Source: Bacillota bacterium
GTDB taxonomy: Bacteria > Bacillota > UBA4882 > UBA8346
DNA: 64,000 bases
Reading direction: 5' to 3'
NCBI GenBank assembly: GCA_029974635.1
Contig: JARKQY010000052.1
Coordinates: 1 to 64,000, forward strand
Shown: positions 44,266 through 53,882 of the stretch, in pieces
Position numbering within the stretch: the first letter of the stretch is position 1
How the letters are laid out: every line of letters begins with the position of its first letter
Notes under the pieces: model-generated
Database searches by the model: none
Told to the model about the DNA's origin: nothing
The model's input: the letters and a program-made list of their open reading frames with translations, nothing else
Position numbers and translations under genes: made by a program

Positions 44266-44500
44266 GCAGGATTATAGGATTTGCAGGATCAAAATATCTA
44301 TAAAAATTTAATCCCCTTAATCCCGTTAATCTTGTCCAGTAACCTTGTTTTGGGCCAACTAAGTTCCCAAACTTATTTTTAGAGGGGATTTATAGGATTT
44401 ATTGGATTAAAATATTTATAGAAATCTTGTTAATCCTTTAATCCAGATAATTGTGATCAAAAATCCTCTTAATCCTGTTAATCGCGGCTTAAAAAGGCAA
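44266..44500. repeat. intergenic stem-loop repeat, full copy plus fragments
   Basis: A complete unit lies at 44309-44410 (TTAATCCCGTTAATC, AGTAACCTTGTTTTGGGCC, then GGGGATTTATAGGATTTATT). Part-copies flank it: AGGATTATAGGATTTGCAGG on the left and TCCTCTTAATCCTGTTAATC on the right. They fill most of the gap between the MATE gene and the kdu operon; no coding sequence is seen. Confidence 0.75.
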
Positions 44501-44621
44501 ATTCATGCAATAATGATCTCTTTTTCAACCAGAACCGGAATGAAAAAAATCTGATATTGTGTTACAATCGAATGGAAATCGTTTTTATTTAAATTGCATT
44601 TCCAAAGGAGAGAATAAAACC

Positions 44622-45449
44622 ATGGAGATTCGACCGGCGGCAAGTCCCAAGGATGTAAAAAACTATACCACTGCCAGGTTGCGGGAGGAGTTTCTCATCC
44701 AAAACCTGTTCGTTAACGGCGCTCTTAAATTAGTTTACAGCCAGGTGGACCGGATGGTTATTGGCGGAGTCTGCCCGGTCCGGCCCATCGCCTTGGAAGC
44801 CGCCAAGGAATTAGGCGCCGCTTATTTTTTGGAAAGGCGTGAACTGGGAATCATCAATATCGGTCCTCCCGGTACCATTACCGCCGCTGGTCAAACTTAT
44901 CAACTCAACACCCGGGATGGTTTATACATCGGAACAGGAGTCCGGGAGATCAACTTCGCCAGCAGTAATGCCAGTAATCCGGCCCGTTTTTATTTCAACA
45001 GCGCTCCCGCCCATCAATCATATCCCATCCAAAAGATCGAAATCGCCGCGGCTGAATCATCCCACCTGGGGTCTATGGCCGAATCCAATGAACGAACCAT
45101 TTATAAATATATCCATCCCCAAGGGGTAAAAAGCTGCCAGTTGGTAATGGGGTTAACGGTTCTGGAACCCAATTGCGTATGGAATACCATGCCTTGCCAT
45201 ACCCATGACCGCCGGATGGAGGTTTATCTCTACTTACAAATTCCCGATAATGCTGCGGTCTTTCACCTCATGGGTGAACCCGATGAAACCCGGCACCTGG
45301 TGATCCGGGATCAAGAAGCCGTCATCGCCCCCAGTTGGTCGATTCATTCCGGAGTGGGGACCACAAACTATGCCTTTATCTGGGGCATGGCCGGAGAGAA
45401 CCAGACATTCTCCGATATGGATGCGGTTTCAATGGCCGATTTAAAATAA
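44622..45449 (+). CDS. kduI: 5-dehydro-4-deoxy-D-glucuronate isomerase
   Basis: A 275-residue cupin-type isomerase that converts 5-keto-4-deoxyuronate to 3-deoxy-D-glycero-2,5-hexodiulosonate, in pectin and glycosaminoglycan breakdown. The zinc ligands fall in NTMPCHTHDRRMEVYLYLQI (His, His, Glu) with a further His near the end (WSIHSGVGTTNYAFIWGMAG). N-terminal PAASPKDVKNYTTARLREEF is a family signature. The ATG at 44622 follows AAAGGAGAG. First gene of a kduI-kduD-GH88 operon. Confidence 0.95.
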   Translation: MEIRPAASPKDVKNYTTARLREEFLIQNLFVNGALKLVYSQVDRMVIGGVCPVRPIALEAAKELGAAYFLERRELGIINIGPPGTITAAGQTYQLNTRDGLYIGTGVREINFASSNASNPARFYFNSAPAHQSYPIQKIEIAAAESSHLGSMAESNERTIYKYIHPQGVKSCQLVMGLTVLEPNCVWNTMPCHTHDRRMEVYLYLQIPDNAAVFHLMGEPDETRHLVIRDQEAVIAPSWSIHSGVGTTNYAFIWGMAGENQTFSDMDAVSMADLK

Positions 45450-45481
45450 AGCTGCCTTAATTTCCGGAGGTGTACCCTGAG

Positions 45482-46243
45482 ATGATACTGGATAAATTCC
45501 GCTTGGATTCAAAAGTGGCCATTGTTACCGGCTGCAGTACCGGATTGGGACAAGGCATGGCGGTGGCCTTGGCCGAAGCCGGGGCTGACATCATCGGCGT
45601 GAGCCGGAGTAAAGCTACGGACACCCGGCAGCGGGTGGAGTCTTTGGGCCGGAAATACCTGGAGATGCAGGCTGATCTTACGACCACCGAACCGGTCCCC
45701 GGAATCATCGCCGCCGCTCTGGAGGCCTTCGGAAAAATCAATATCCTGGTCAATAACGCGGGAACCATCCGGCGGGCTGAGGCCTTGGAATTTACCGAAG
45801 AGGCCTGGGACGACGTGATGAACCTCAATTTAAAGACCCTCTTCTTTTTTTCCCAGGCGGTGGCCCGCCAATTTGTCAGTCAGGGGACCGGCGGCAAAAT
45901 CATCAATATCGCATCCATGCTTTCCTTCCAAGGCGGCATCCGGGCCCCCTCCTATACCGCCAGCAAAAGCGGGATTTTGGGAATCACCCAGATGCTGGCC
46001 AACGAATGGGCGAAATACAACATCAATGTAAATGCCATCGCCCCGGGTTACATGGTGACCGACAATACCGCCCAACTCCGGGCCGATCCCGGCCGGTATA
46101 ATGAAATTTTGCAGCGGATTCCCGCCGGCCGCTGGGGTACCCCGGATGATTTGCAGGGAATGGTGGTTTGCCTGGCCTCAGAAGCTTCGAACTATGTAAA
46201 TGGCTATACCATCGCCGTAGACGGCGGCTGGTTAGCGGGGTAA
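45482..46243 (+). CDS. kduD: 2-dehydro-3-deoxy-D-gluconate 5-dehydrogenase
   Basis: A 253-residue short-chain dehydrogenase that makes 2-keto-3-deoxygluconate from the KduI product using NADH. The cofactor loop is VTGCSTGLGQGMA, the catalytic set Ser...Tyr-x3-Lys is in NIASMLSFQ and APSYTASKSGILG, and NNAG is intact. Start at the ATG 45482 after TTCCGGAGG, 32 bp behind kduI; the GTG at 45470 overlaps the ribosome site. Its product is the substrate of the kinase at 51206. Confidence 0.94.
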   Translation: MILDKFRLDSKVAIVTGCSTGLGQGMAVALAEAGADIIGVSRSKATDTRQRVESLGRKYLEMQADLTTTEPVPGIIAAALEAFGKINILVNNAGTIRRAEALEFTEEAWDDVMNLNLKTLFFFSQAVARQFVSQGTGGKIINIASMLSFQGGIRAPSYTASKSGILGITQMLANEWAKYNINVNAIAPGYMVTDNTAQLRADPGRYNEILQRIPAGRWGTPDDLQGMVVCLASEASNYVNGYTIAVDGGWLAG

Positions 46244-46321
46244 ATGAGCAATCCAGTTAATCCCGTCTAGAAGAATCTTTCCGGACAAACCCAAATATTA
46301 ACTTATGAGGAGGACTACCGA

Positions 46322-47509
46322 ATGGAGCGGGTTCGTGATGAAGGAATTAAAGAGTTGGAAAGATACCGGGATTTGCCGGATGTAACTGCCGGATCATTGG
46401 AAGCGGCTGTCCAATATGTTTTGGAAAAAATCGATAATAACCTTGCCGTTTTCGCGGCCAAATTTCCGGCCCCCTGCAGCCGGAATAACATTTATCCCGC
46501 TATTGACAACATCGAATGGACCTCCTCCTTCTGGACCGGAATGCTCTGGCTGGCCTATGAAATCACGGGGCGGGAATGCTACCGCCAAACCGCCGAAGCG
46601 CAACTGGCAAGTTATGCAAAGCGTATTAATGATAAGACCGCAACTGATACTCACGACCTGGGTTTTTTATATAGCCTCTCCTGCGTCGCCGCCTATAAGT
46701 TGACCGGCAATGAGCTTGCCAAGCAAACAGCTTTGAAGGCCGCCAATCTTTTGATTAACCGCTATTTTGAGAAAGCCAGGATCATCCAGGCTTGGGGCAA
46801 TTTAAACGATCCCAATCAACGGGGCCGGATGATCATCGACTGCTGCATGAATCTCCCCTTATTATATTGGGCTTCTATAATGACCGGCGATGCCAGGTAC
46901 TTCAATATCGCCTTCAATCACGCCCGCCAGGCCGCCACTTACCTGATACGGGAAGATGCCTCCACTTATCATACTTTCTACATGAATGTGGATACCGGAG
47001 AACCCTTGTACGGCAAGACCGCACAGGGATACGCCGACAATTCCTGCTGGGCCAGAGGCCAAGCTTGGGCCATCTACGGATTTCCCCTCAGCTATATCTA
47101 TGCCCATGATCCGGAGTTAATCGCCATCAATAAAAAGCTCTGCAACTATTTCCTGAACCGGCTGCCTCAGGATGAGATTTGTTATTGGGATTTGATTTTT
47201 ACCGGCGGTCCCGAAGAAAGAGACTCATCCGCCGCCGCCATTGCCGTGTGCGGATTGCTGGAAACGGCGAAACGCTTGCCCCTAAGCGACCCGTACCGGC
47301 GGATTTACGAGAATGCGGCGCTGAAGATTTTGAAATCATTAATAGAGAACTATACCACCAAAAATGTGCCGGAGTCCAACGGGCTCTTAGTGCACGGGGT
47401 CTATTCCAAACCCGGAAATCTCGGGGTTGATGAGTGTTGTATCTGGGGCGATTATTTCTATTTCGAGGCCCTGGTACGGGTGTTGAAGCATTGGCGGTTG
47501 TATTGGTGA
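46322..47509 (+). CDS. GH88 unsaturated glucuronyl hydrolase
   Basis: A 395-residue enzyme of glycoside hydrolase family 88 with an alpha6/alpha6 barrel. It hydrates and releases 4,5-unsaturated uronic acid from the ends of oligosaccharides made by polysaccharide lyases. The catalytic aspartate regions are TDTHDLGFLYSLSC and DNSCWARGQAWAIYGF; DSSAAAIAVCGL is also typical. No signal peptide, so it acts on imported oligosaccharides. ATG 46322 has GAGGAGG upstream. Its product feeds KduI and KduD encoded just ahead. Confidence 0.93.
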   Translation: MERVRDEGIKELERYRDLPDVTAGSLEAAVQYVLEKIDNNLAVFAAKFPAPCSRNNIYPAIDNIEWTSSFWTGMLWLAYEITGRECYRQTAEAQLASYAKRINDKTATDTHDLGFLYSLSCVAAYKLTGNELAKQTALKAANLLINRYFEKARIIQAWGNLNDPNQRGRMIIDCCMNLPLLYWASIMTGDARYFNIAFNHARQAATYLIREDASTYHTFYMNVDTGEPLYGKTAQGYADNSCWARGQAWAIYGFPLSYIYAHDPELIAINKKLCNYFLNRLPQDEICYWDLIFTGGPEERDSSAAAIAVCGLLETAKRLPLSDPYRRIYENAALKILKSLIENYTTKNVPESNGLLVHGVYSKPGNLGVDECCIWGDYFYFEALVRVLKHWRLYW

Positions 47510-47537
47510 CAACCCATCCCCCGCGATACACAGCGTT

Positions 47538-49892
47538 CTATTTATTTATATATTCCTTTAGCGTATCGCATTCCTGGATTACCGATTTATAAAATTCGGT
47601 TTGACCATACTTGATCCGTAATATCTCAAAATAATAGTTCTCATCCTTTCCCGGCTCTTCAAAGGCCTTATAATAGGAAAACTCCGTGTTGCAGGCTTGA
47701 GCCAGAAAACAGCACTGAGCCGCCAATTCCGGGTCCTTGGTAACCTGCATGGCTTTTAAGTAATACCTCAGCGCAATCTTGCGTTCGTATATACCGGCAT
47801 CGAACTTATCGGTCCGTTGAACCATTTCATTCATAAAACCGGAGAAGTCGTAAGGATTAAAATTACCAATATATTTTGACCCTTTTAAATTCTCATTGTA
47901 GGACCAAAAGGGGGTATGGAAAAAACCGTTGGCTATTTGGAAGTAGCAGATATCAGCCTTTTCAGGATGCGTACGGGCTGTCTCCTCCAGTTCAGCCACT
48001 TTGCTGGTGAATTCCAGTTTGGTATAATGCTTGAAACCCTTGGGTGGGTATTTATACAGACCAGTAGCAGCGTTATAATAGTTTTTTTCAAAGCCGGTGC
48101 GCAGTTGGCCCCATTCATTCCAGCCATCCCACTCTTCGCCACTCCAATTTTTTTTCACCTGATTCCAATGGTTCACGGAGATTTTTTCAAAACAGGCCAG
48201 CGCCTCCCGGAATTTTGAAGTCCGCAGCAACATCGTTCCTTTCACCGCGTATAAATCATCCAAGCTATATTTGGGATGGACGGTAATGACTTTCTCAAAA
48301 GCGGTCTGCTCCTTTTTCGCCATAAATGTAATCAATTGATCCAACTCATGGAGCGAAGGATATTTTTCCAGTAAATCATCGCTGCCGAGATCAGCCTTGG
48401 CCAGGCAGCAGTATCCTTTGGGATAGTCGCCTGCGGCTAAATACTTCTGAGCCAAGAGAGCATAAAAGGATTCACGGACGATTCCGGCATTACTTTTGAT
48501 TCCGTTTATGGACTCCAGCCACTGCAGAGTGCCGACACAAGATTTTTCGATAGTCTCGGTCATCCGGGGACTTGCGGCAATTGTATTTAAATTCTGCAGC
48601 AACTGAACCTGATTCCGTAAATTGATACTCCGGGGGTTAAGCTTTTCGGCTTGCGTCAAGAATTCAGCGGCTTCTTGAAAACGATGATCCAAAATACTCA
48701 TATAACCAGCCGCAGCATACCATAATGCCGGTTGACGGACTTTTTCTTTATCCACGGAACGGATAAATTCTTGTAATTCACGCCCGTATTTGACGGCTAG
48801 TTCTTTGTTTTCCAGCATCTCTTGGTTGGTAGTGTCAAAAAACAAGGCAGAATTTAAATATTCACGTTCAATCCGGTTAATATGACGGACCAGCATAACT
48901 ACCAACCGGCTGGATTGAGGTTCCAACTCGTATATTTTATGTAACGGCTCCAATAAAATCCGTTTCTCCTGTAAACCTCGCAGCATCCATAAGGTAGCTT
49001 GGCGGTGTTTGCTGCCGGCCAGCCGCAGACACTTCTCCCAGACCGGCTGCGATGGGATACGGAAATCCAGATATGCCTCATCCATCATTTTGGGATTTTG
49101 ATCGAACAATAATGATGCTTGATATAGGGATTCAGCCTGACGCCCCAGTTTTTGCAACGCCCCGATCTTGTGCCGGACCGACCATCCTGCAATAATGCTG
49201 GCACTATGAGCATTTGCCGCCAATTGATCATAATATTCCAAACAATCCTGAGATTTTTCGGCGAAATTGGCCAGACGGACGACTTGGTAGGCGTAACGCA
49301 CCTTTAAGAATGGGATTATCACCGTACGGTATCTAATCAAACCGGTATCAATCAATTTCTGCATTTCGGGCGACTTGCGTTTTTCCTTAATCTCGGTTTC
49401 ATAATCGTAAAACCAAGGATCGCTAACCGTAACAAAAGGTTCGCACTGTTTTGCAAAAATAAGATATTCTAATGCCGCTAGACGACCTGTCTTCACCAAA
49501 TCATTTAACGCGGGATTGGCTGTTGGCGCCGGTTTTTTGCCGGACATGGCTTGCTGATAAATTTTTTGCAACTCAGTAACGGGTTTTTTATAAACCAACT
49601 CTGAGATTGACTCCACGGGAACTGTCGCACCGAAAAACTCCCGCCATTCCGCCAGGTTTTCCGCAACTCTGGCAGCGCTTATGGCCGAATCCATATCGTA
49701 AGGACTGCGCTGGTTTTCCGCATCGTAGTAATACCTTTCAAAGAGCGAATCGTGAGCTAAGTTGGATTGGAAAAAGGTAAGATAACCCTCGAAATAAGCC
49801 GGCGAATAAACACAACTTTCGATAGGCGAATTTAGATTTACAATGAAAAACAGACTAGCGAAAAGCAGCAAAAAGACTCTTAAGGCCTTCAT
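47538..49892 (-). CDS. large secreted repeat protein of unknown function
   Basis: A 784-residue protein with an N-terminal signal sequence (LRVFLLLFASLFFIVNL) shortly before SCVYSPAYFEGYLTFFQSNL. Most of the rest is helical, with TPR-like segments such as PALWYAAAGYMSILDHRFQE and AAEFLTQAEKLNPRSINLRN. The C-terminal region is rich in Tyr and Phe. It overlaps the preceding lipoprotein gene by 38 bp, so the two are coexpressed and probably work together at the cell surface. I do not recognise a named family. ATG at 49892 follows AAGGGGGT. Confidence 0.65.
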   Translation of the reverse strand: MKALRVFLLLFASLFFIVNLNSPIESCVYSPAYFEGYLTFFQSNLAHDSLFERYYYDAENQRSPYDMDSAISAARVAENLAEWREFFGATVPVESISELVYKKPVTELQKIYQQAMSGKKPAPTANPALNDLVKTGRLAALEYLIFAKQCEPFVTVSDPWFYDYETEIKEKRKSPEMQKLIDTGLIRYRTVIIPFLKVRYAYQVVRLANFAEKSQDCLEYYDQLAANAHSASIIAGWSVRHKIGALQKLGRQAESLYQASLLFDQNPKMMDEAYLDFRIPSQPVWEKCLRLAGSKHRQATLWMLRGLQEKRILLEPLHKIYELEPQSSRLVVMLVRHINRIEREYLNSALFFDTTNQEMLENKELAVKYGRELQEFIRSVDKEKVRQPALWYAAAGYMSILDHRFQEAAEFLTQAEKLNPRSINLRNQVQLLQNLNTIAASPRMTETIEKSCVGTLQWLESINGIKSNAGIVRESFYALLAQKYLAAGDYPKGYCCLAKADLGSDDLLEKYPSLHELDQLITFMAKKEQTAFEKVITVHPKYSLDDLYAVKGTMLLRTSKFREALACFEKISVNHWNQVKKNWSGEEWDGWNEWGQLRTGFEKNYYNAATGLYKYPPKGFKHYTKLEFTSKVAELEETARTHPEKADICYFQIANGFFHTPFWSYNENLKGSKYIGNFNPYDFSGFMNEMVQRTDKFDAGIYERKIALRYYLKAMQVTKDPELAAQCCFLAQACNTEFSYYKAFEEPGKDENYYFEILRIKYGQTEFYKSVIQECDTLKEYINK

Positions 49893-50889
49893 CGCCATAC
49901 CCCCTTAAGTTTTCCGGATCAAAATGAAATAAAGCAACCGTAAACTCTTTACTTTCAGGCAATTTATCGGCCAAATAAACGGCGCTTTGCCGGCATATCC
50001 GGTAATCACTCTCTTCCACCCGTAATAAATCTCCCCGGTATAATTGGGTTTCCCGCAAATAAATATTGGTCTTGACCCGGAGGTAATTACCGCGGTAAGT
50101 CTCGAAGTTAGGATTATTCAATATGTCTTCCCGCCGCAAGTTGCCGGCAAGACAGATAAACCGGTTATCCTGAAAGACAACCCCCCAGGAAAATATGGGC
50201 AGCGCCAAGTCTAACGGTAATGGATAGGTATCAAGGGCTCCGGTATAAGATTTGCCAATCTCAAGGTCGATGATGGAATTTTTGGTTGTAAAACTGGTAA
50301 CCGGAGCCAGGTTGTAAAACATCAACATGCCCCGGTCCACCGGCGGTATTCCGGTTTGACGACGGTACTTAACCTGGTGAAGACGGAGGGTTGCTGAAAG
50401 TGCGATTTTCCTACCGTTTAATTTGGTTCGTAACAGTTGCAAAAGCTCAAAGTATTTCGCCCGGGTATCCAAGGTCCAATCACAGTCCAATTGTATTTCA
50501 GGGATCAATCCAATTTCATTCCTGACAAGCATTTGACTGATTTTATATTCGATTTTCTCCGCTAAATCCGGAACACCTTTCACCGATAGTTTTTTTAAAG
50601 TTTCATTGGTTATGAAAACCGTGGGTACTATGGCTAAAAAGGACGGCGGATTTGAAATGAATCTCGTCTGGGAAACTGGAACCGGCCCGTTGCTCCAAAC
50701 TACATCGAAGAATTTAATATACATTCTGTTGATCTCAAGCTTTCGCAAGGTTTCAACTTCCGATCCGGTTAACTTAAAAGAGGATTTCCAATAATAAAAG
50801 CTGCGGTTAATTGTCCCGGTTTTTTGGCTAAGACAGGATGAGAGACAAACGGAAAGCAGAATGATGAGAACGATTTTTAAAGGTCTCAT
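49855..50889 (-). CDS. lipoprotein with TIM-barrel-like domain, unknown function
   Basis: A 344-residue predicted lipoprotein: lipobox LSSC after the hydrophobic stretch LKIVLIILLSVC, at about residue 19. The mature part alternates strands and helices like a glycoside-hydrolase-type barrel. Conserved-looking points are NRMYIKFFDVVW, IGLIPEIQLDCDWT (an acidic strand end, a possible catalytic site) and YPLPLDLALPIFSWGVVF. ATG 50889 follows GAGGAA. Cotranslated with the large repeat protein downstream. It may be a polysaccharide-acting enzyme, but nothing proves it. Confidence 0.6.
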   Translation of the reverse strand: MRPLKIVLIILLSVCLSSCLSQKTGTINRSFYYWKSSFKLTGSEVETLRKLEINRMYIKFFDVVWSNGPVPVSQTRFISNPPSFLAIVPTVFITNETLKKLSVKGVPDLAEKIEYKISQMLVRNEIGLIPEIQLDCDWTLDTRAKYFELLQLLRTKLNGRKIALSATLRLHQVKYRRQTGIPPVDRGMLMFYNLAPVTSFTTKNSIIDLEIGKSYTGALDTYPLPLDLALPIFSWGVVFQDNRFICLAGNLRREDILNNPNFETYRGNYLRVKTNIYLRETQLYRGDLLRVEESDYRICRQSAVYLADKLPESKEFTVALFHFDPENLRGYGDEGLKSLFAAFR

Positions 50890-51117
50890 GGGAAATTCCT
50901 CAACGTAATTTGTAAAATAATAATGGTAGCTGACCAAAAAATCTATAGGTGATATTTGTTACAGTAATTCGTCATAAACGGCATGATCCTTTATATTTTC
51001 CATCGGAAGTTATTGGATTTCCGCGCCGGGGCTTGCCGGCTGAAGATTTGGATTTGGGTTAAAAGAAGTGTGATAATTGAATAACACTATAAAGATCATA
51101 AAGGATCTTGATAAAGT

Positions 51118-51147
51118 GAAAAGAGGACTCTTTGGAGAATCCCCTCA
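51118..51147 (-). terminator. probable terminator of the kdgK-like gene
   Basis: On the minus strand GAGGGGATTC pairs imperfectly with GAGTCCTC and is followed by TTTT. It lies 60 bp beyond the stop at 51206. The remaining part of the gap (50890-51117) shows no gene. Confidence 0.5.
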
Positions 51148-51205
51148 TTTAATATGGCTATATGGATCATCAGTGTAATATTGAAGTGTATCTATGGCCA
51201 GAGGA

Positions 51206-52228
51206 TTATCGCTGCACCCTGCCGGAGCCGTCGCCTTTCGCCAGGGAATTCACTTCAGCTACAGTGACCTGGTTGAAATCGCCTTCGATGGAATGCTTGA
51301 GACAGGAAGCCGCTGTCGCAAACTCAATGGTTTCAACCGGCGTATACTGATTTAAAATCGCGTAAATTAAACCGGCCCCAAAGGAATCCCCGCCGCCCAC
51401 CCGATCAACGATATGCACCGGGTAATTCCGGGAGAAATAAAACTCGTCGCCATCATAAAGCATGGCTCCCCAGTTGTTATCAGAAGCGGAAACGCTGCCT
51501 CGCAAAGTAATGGCCACTTTCGCAAATCCAAACTTCTCTTTTAATTGCCGGGCCACGGTTTGATATCCTTCGTTGCTAAGTTTGCCACTGTGGATGTCGG
51601 TGCCGGCAGCTTTGATTCCAAACACCTTATCGGAATCTTCCTCATTGGCAATACAAAGATCCACATAAGCCATTAATTTGCCCATAACCTGACCGGCTTT
51701 GGCGGTGCTCCACAGGTTTTTACGGTAATTCAAATCGCAGCTGACGGTTAAGCCTTTATCTTTGGCAATTTTACAGGCCTCCAAAACCGAATCAGCCACA
51801 TTATCCCCCAATGCCGGGGTTATGCCGGTAAAATGAAACCACTTGGCGCCCTCAAAAATCTGTTTCCACTGAAAGTCGCCGGTCCCAGCCTGGGATATGG
51901 CGGAATATCTTCGGTCGTAAACCACTTTGGAAGGCCGTTGGGAGGCTCCCTTTTCTAGAAAATAGATCCCCAACCGTTCTCCACCTTTGGCGATATGCCG
52001 GACATCGACTCCATAGCGGCGTAGTTCGTTAATTGCCGCCTGGCCCATGGGATTATCCGGTACTTTGGTAACCAAAGCGGTATCAACCCCGAAGTTGGCC
52101 AATGATACGGCAACATTCGCCTCGCCTCCCCCATAAACCGCATCAAACGAATTCGCTTGCACAAAACGCAAATAACCCGGCGGGGATAACCGCAGCATGA
52201 TCTCTCCGAAACAGACGACCTGAGCCAT
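51206..52228 (-). CDS. kdgK: 2-keto-3-deoxygluconate kinase (PfkB family)
   Basis: A 340-residue ribokinase-family sugar kinase. PfkB signatures are YGGGEANVAVSLANFGVD at the N-terminus and DRVGGGDSFGAGLIYAILNQ with the catalytic Asp at the C-terminus. PfkB kinases with this N-terminal region (CFGEIMLRLSPPGYLRFVQA) are commonly KDG kinases, and the uronate operon 4 kb away makes KDG, so this is the best call. It would yield KDPG for aldolase cleavage. Fructokinase remains possible. Confidence 0.85.
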   Translation of the reverse strand: MAQVVCFGEIMLRLSPPGYLRFVQANSFDAVYGGGEANVAVSLANFGVDTALVTKVPDNPMGQAAINELRRYGVDVRHIAKGGERLGIYFLEKGASQRPSKVVYDRRYSAISQAGTGDFQWKQIFEGAKWFHFTGITPALGDNVADSVLEACKIAKDKGLTVSCDLNYRKNLWSTAKAGQVMGKLMAYVDLCIANEEDSDKVFGIKAAGTDIHSGKLSNEGYQTVARQLKEKFGFAKVAITLRGSVSASDNNWGAMLYDGDEFYFSRNYPVHIVDRVGGGDSFGAGLIYAILNQYTPVETIEFATAASCLKHSIEGDFNQVTVAEVNSLAKGDGSGRVQR

Positions 52229-52255
52229 AAAAACCCTCCTATTTTCACATGACTA

Positions 52256-52669
52256 TCATTCGATTCTGCTATCCACAATCTGAACTGTTTTAGTCGTATC
52301 CCCAACTGTCACCGTCATGATCCGGGAACGATTGACCGTAATATTACCTGTTAAATTAACATTTCGCCCGGAATAAGTACCACTGACATTCACATTGATA
52401 ATACCTTCATATGTGATAGTCGATTGCCCGGGAACCCAAGTGCATTTTAATCCACCGGCAGATTGACTTGTAGGAATAGCAAGTGTAATGATCAAATTAC
52501 CCAATTCGTTATCCTGGGCATCTTTAAAAATAACGGTGTCGACTTTGATAATATCATTAGCCCCTATTCCGTTAATTATAAATGTATGCCCTCCATAGTC
52601 AATACTATTTATACCAATATTGCGAACTGAAGTATAAAAACGTTTGTAATTAGTATTTGCATTGGTCAA
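52256..52669 (-). CDS. hypothetical protein, probably C-terminal fragment of a surface protein
   Basis: A beta-rich 137-residue sequence (SIDYGGHTFIINGIGANDII, NLIITLAIPTSQSAGGLKCT, VNVSGTYSGRNVNLTGNITV) with no signal peptide. The only start is TTG, without a good ribosome site, and the open frame continues upstream to a stop at about 52708 without any ATG. The composition is that of repeat domains in exported adhesin-like proteins, so it is likely a remnant. It lies 27 bp upstream of the kinase gene. Confidence 0.45.
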   Translation of the reverse strand: MTNANTNYKRFYTSVRNIGINSIDYGGHTFIINGIGANDIIKVDTVIFKDAQDNELGNLIITLAIPTSQSAGGLKCTWVPGQSTITYEGIINVNVSGTYSGRNVNLTGNITVNRSRIMTVTVGDTTKTVQIVDSRIE

Positions 52670-52947
52670 ATTGAAAGCTAGGTTTCTAGTTAAATCTATT
52701 CCCCATTATTGAAACGGTTCGCTGGATTTTCAACATTTCCCTGCAATGAAGATTCATATCCAAAATTATATTCTAAGTATAATATCGGAGCTAAACCAAT
52801 TTTTTATCCTATTCAAAGAAAAAGTTTCTGAACTTGAAATTTCTTTGGAAAATTTGCTTTATCTTCTTCACGAAAACCGCAATCAAAATCAAAAACATCC
52901 ATCCAATTTGTGGTATAATCTATTGCAGAAAGCGAGGACCTCCATGA

Positions 52948-53850
52948 ATGAATGACTATTCAGAACGGTTTCAACAAGCCGTTAATTACATCGAATCCAA
53001 CTTAACCGAATCCATTACACTGGCAGGGATTTCCCGGGCAGCCTGCCTCTCGGCTTACCATTTCTCCCGGGTGTTTCATTTCTATCTTGGCGAAACCCTT
53101 TCCTCTTACATCCGGAAACGGCGGCTGACGGAAGCCTCCAAAGTATTGGTGGAAACCCATCGTCCCATACTGGAGATCGCCCTGGAATACCGGTTTGAAT
53201 CTCAAGAGGCCTTTACCCGTGCCTTTAAGCGGCAATTTCATTTAACTCCGGCGAAATTGCGGAAATACGGGAAACTGGTTCGCCGGGGGGAGATATTGCC
53301 CCTGACTACCGATAAAATTCAACATATTCTTCATGGGGGCATCACAATGAACCCAGAGATCGTGAACTTGGACGATGAGCGCGCCCGGGCGCGGATCATA
53401 GTGGGCATGAAATGTATCAACACCATGAAAAAGAATCATATTCCGCAGCTATGGTTCCGTTTCATTACAAAACGCAATCAAATCAGGAACATGATCGACG
53501 GAACCACTTACGGAATTTATCTTTACGACCCCGCCATTGAAACCAAAGACGTCACCGATGATTTGGAATTCGGTTATTTGGCCGGCGTAGAAGTGTTATC
53601 TTACCCGGAGAGCCATGAGATACCTAAAGGAATGATGGTCCATGAGATTCCGGCGCGCCAATACGCGGTATTTACTCACAGAGGCCGTTTGATGGAGCTT
53701 CAAAAAACCTACGATTACATTTATAAAACCTGGTTGCCGGGTTCCGGGACGGATTTTCTCTCAGCCGAACATTTCGAATACCATGATCAAAACTTTACCG
53801 ACGACACTCCCGAGAGTAAAACCCAGATTTATATACCGGTTAAAGAATAA
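52948..53850 (+). CDS. AraC-family regulator with GyrI-like effector domain
   Basis: A 300-residue transcription regulator. Residues 1 to about 110 hold two HTH motifs of the AraC/XylS type (ITLAGISRAACLSAYHFSRV, ILEIALEYRFESQEAFTRAF). Residues about 130-300 form a GyrI-like small-molecule binding domain (EIPARQYAVFTHRGRLMELQ, YDYIYKTWLPGSG). Such MarA/Rob-like fusions sense amphipathic compounds and control efflux. The ATG at 52948 overlaps a shorter out-of-frame ATGA. A second GyrI-like gene follows after 32 bp. Confidence 0.9.
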   Translation: MNDYSERFQQAVNYIESNLTESITLAGISRAACLSAYHFSRVFHFYLGETLSSYIRKRRLTEASKVLVETHRPILEIALEYRFESQEAFTRAFKRQFHLTPAKLRKYGKLVRRGEILPLTTDKIQHILHGGITMNPEIVNLDDERARARIIVGMKCINTMKKNHIPQLWFRFITKRNQIRNMIDGTTYGIYLYDPAIETKDVTDDLEFGYLAGVEVLSYPESHEIPKGMMVHEIPARQYAVFTHRGRLMELQKTYDYIYKTWLPGSGTDFLSAEHFEYHDQNFTDDTPESKTQIYIPVKE

Positions 53851-53882
53851 GATAAATCAAAACATTGCGGGAAGTGATCTGA

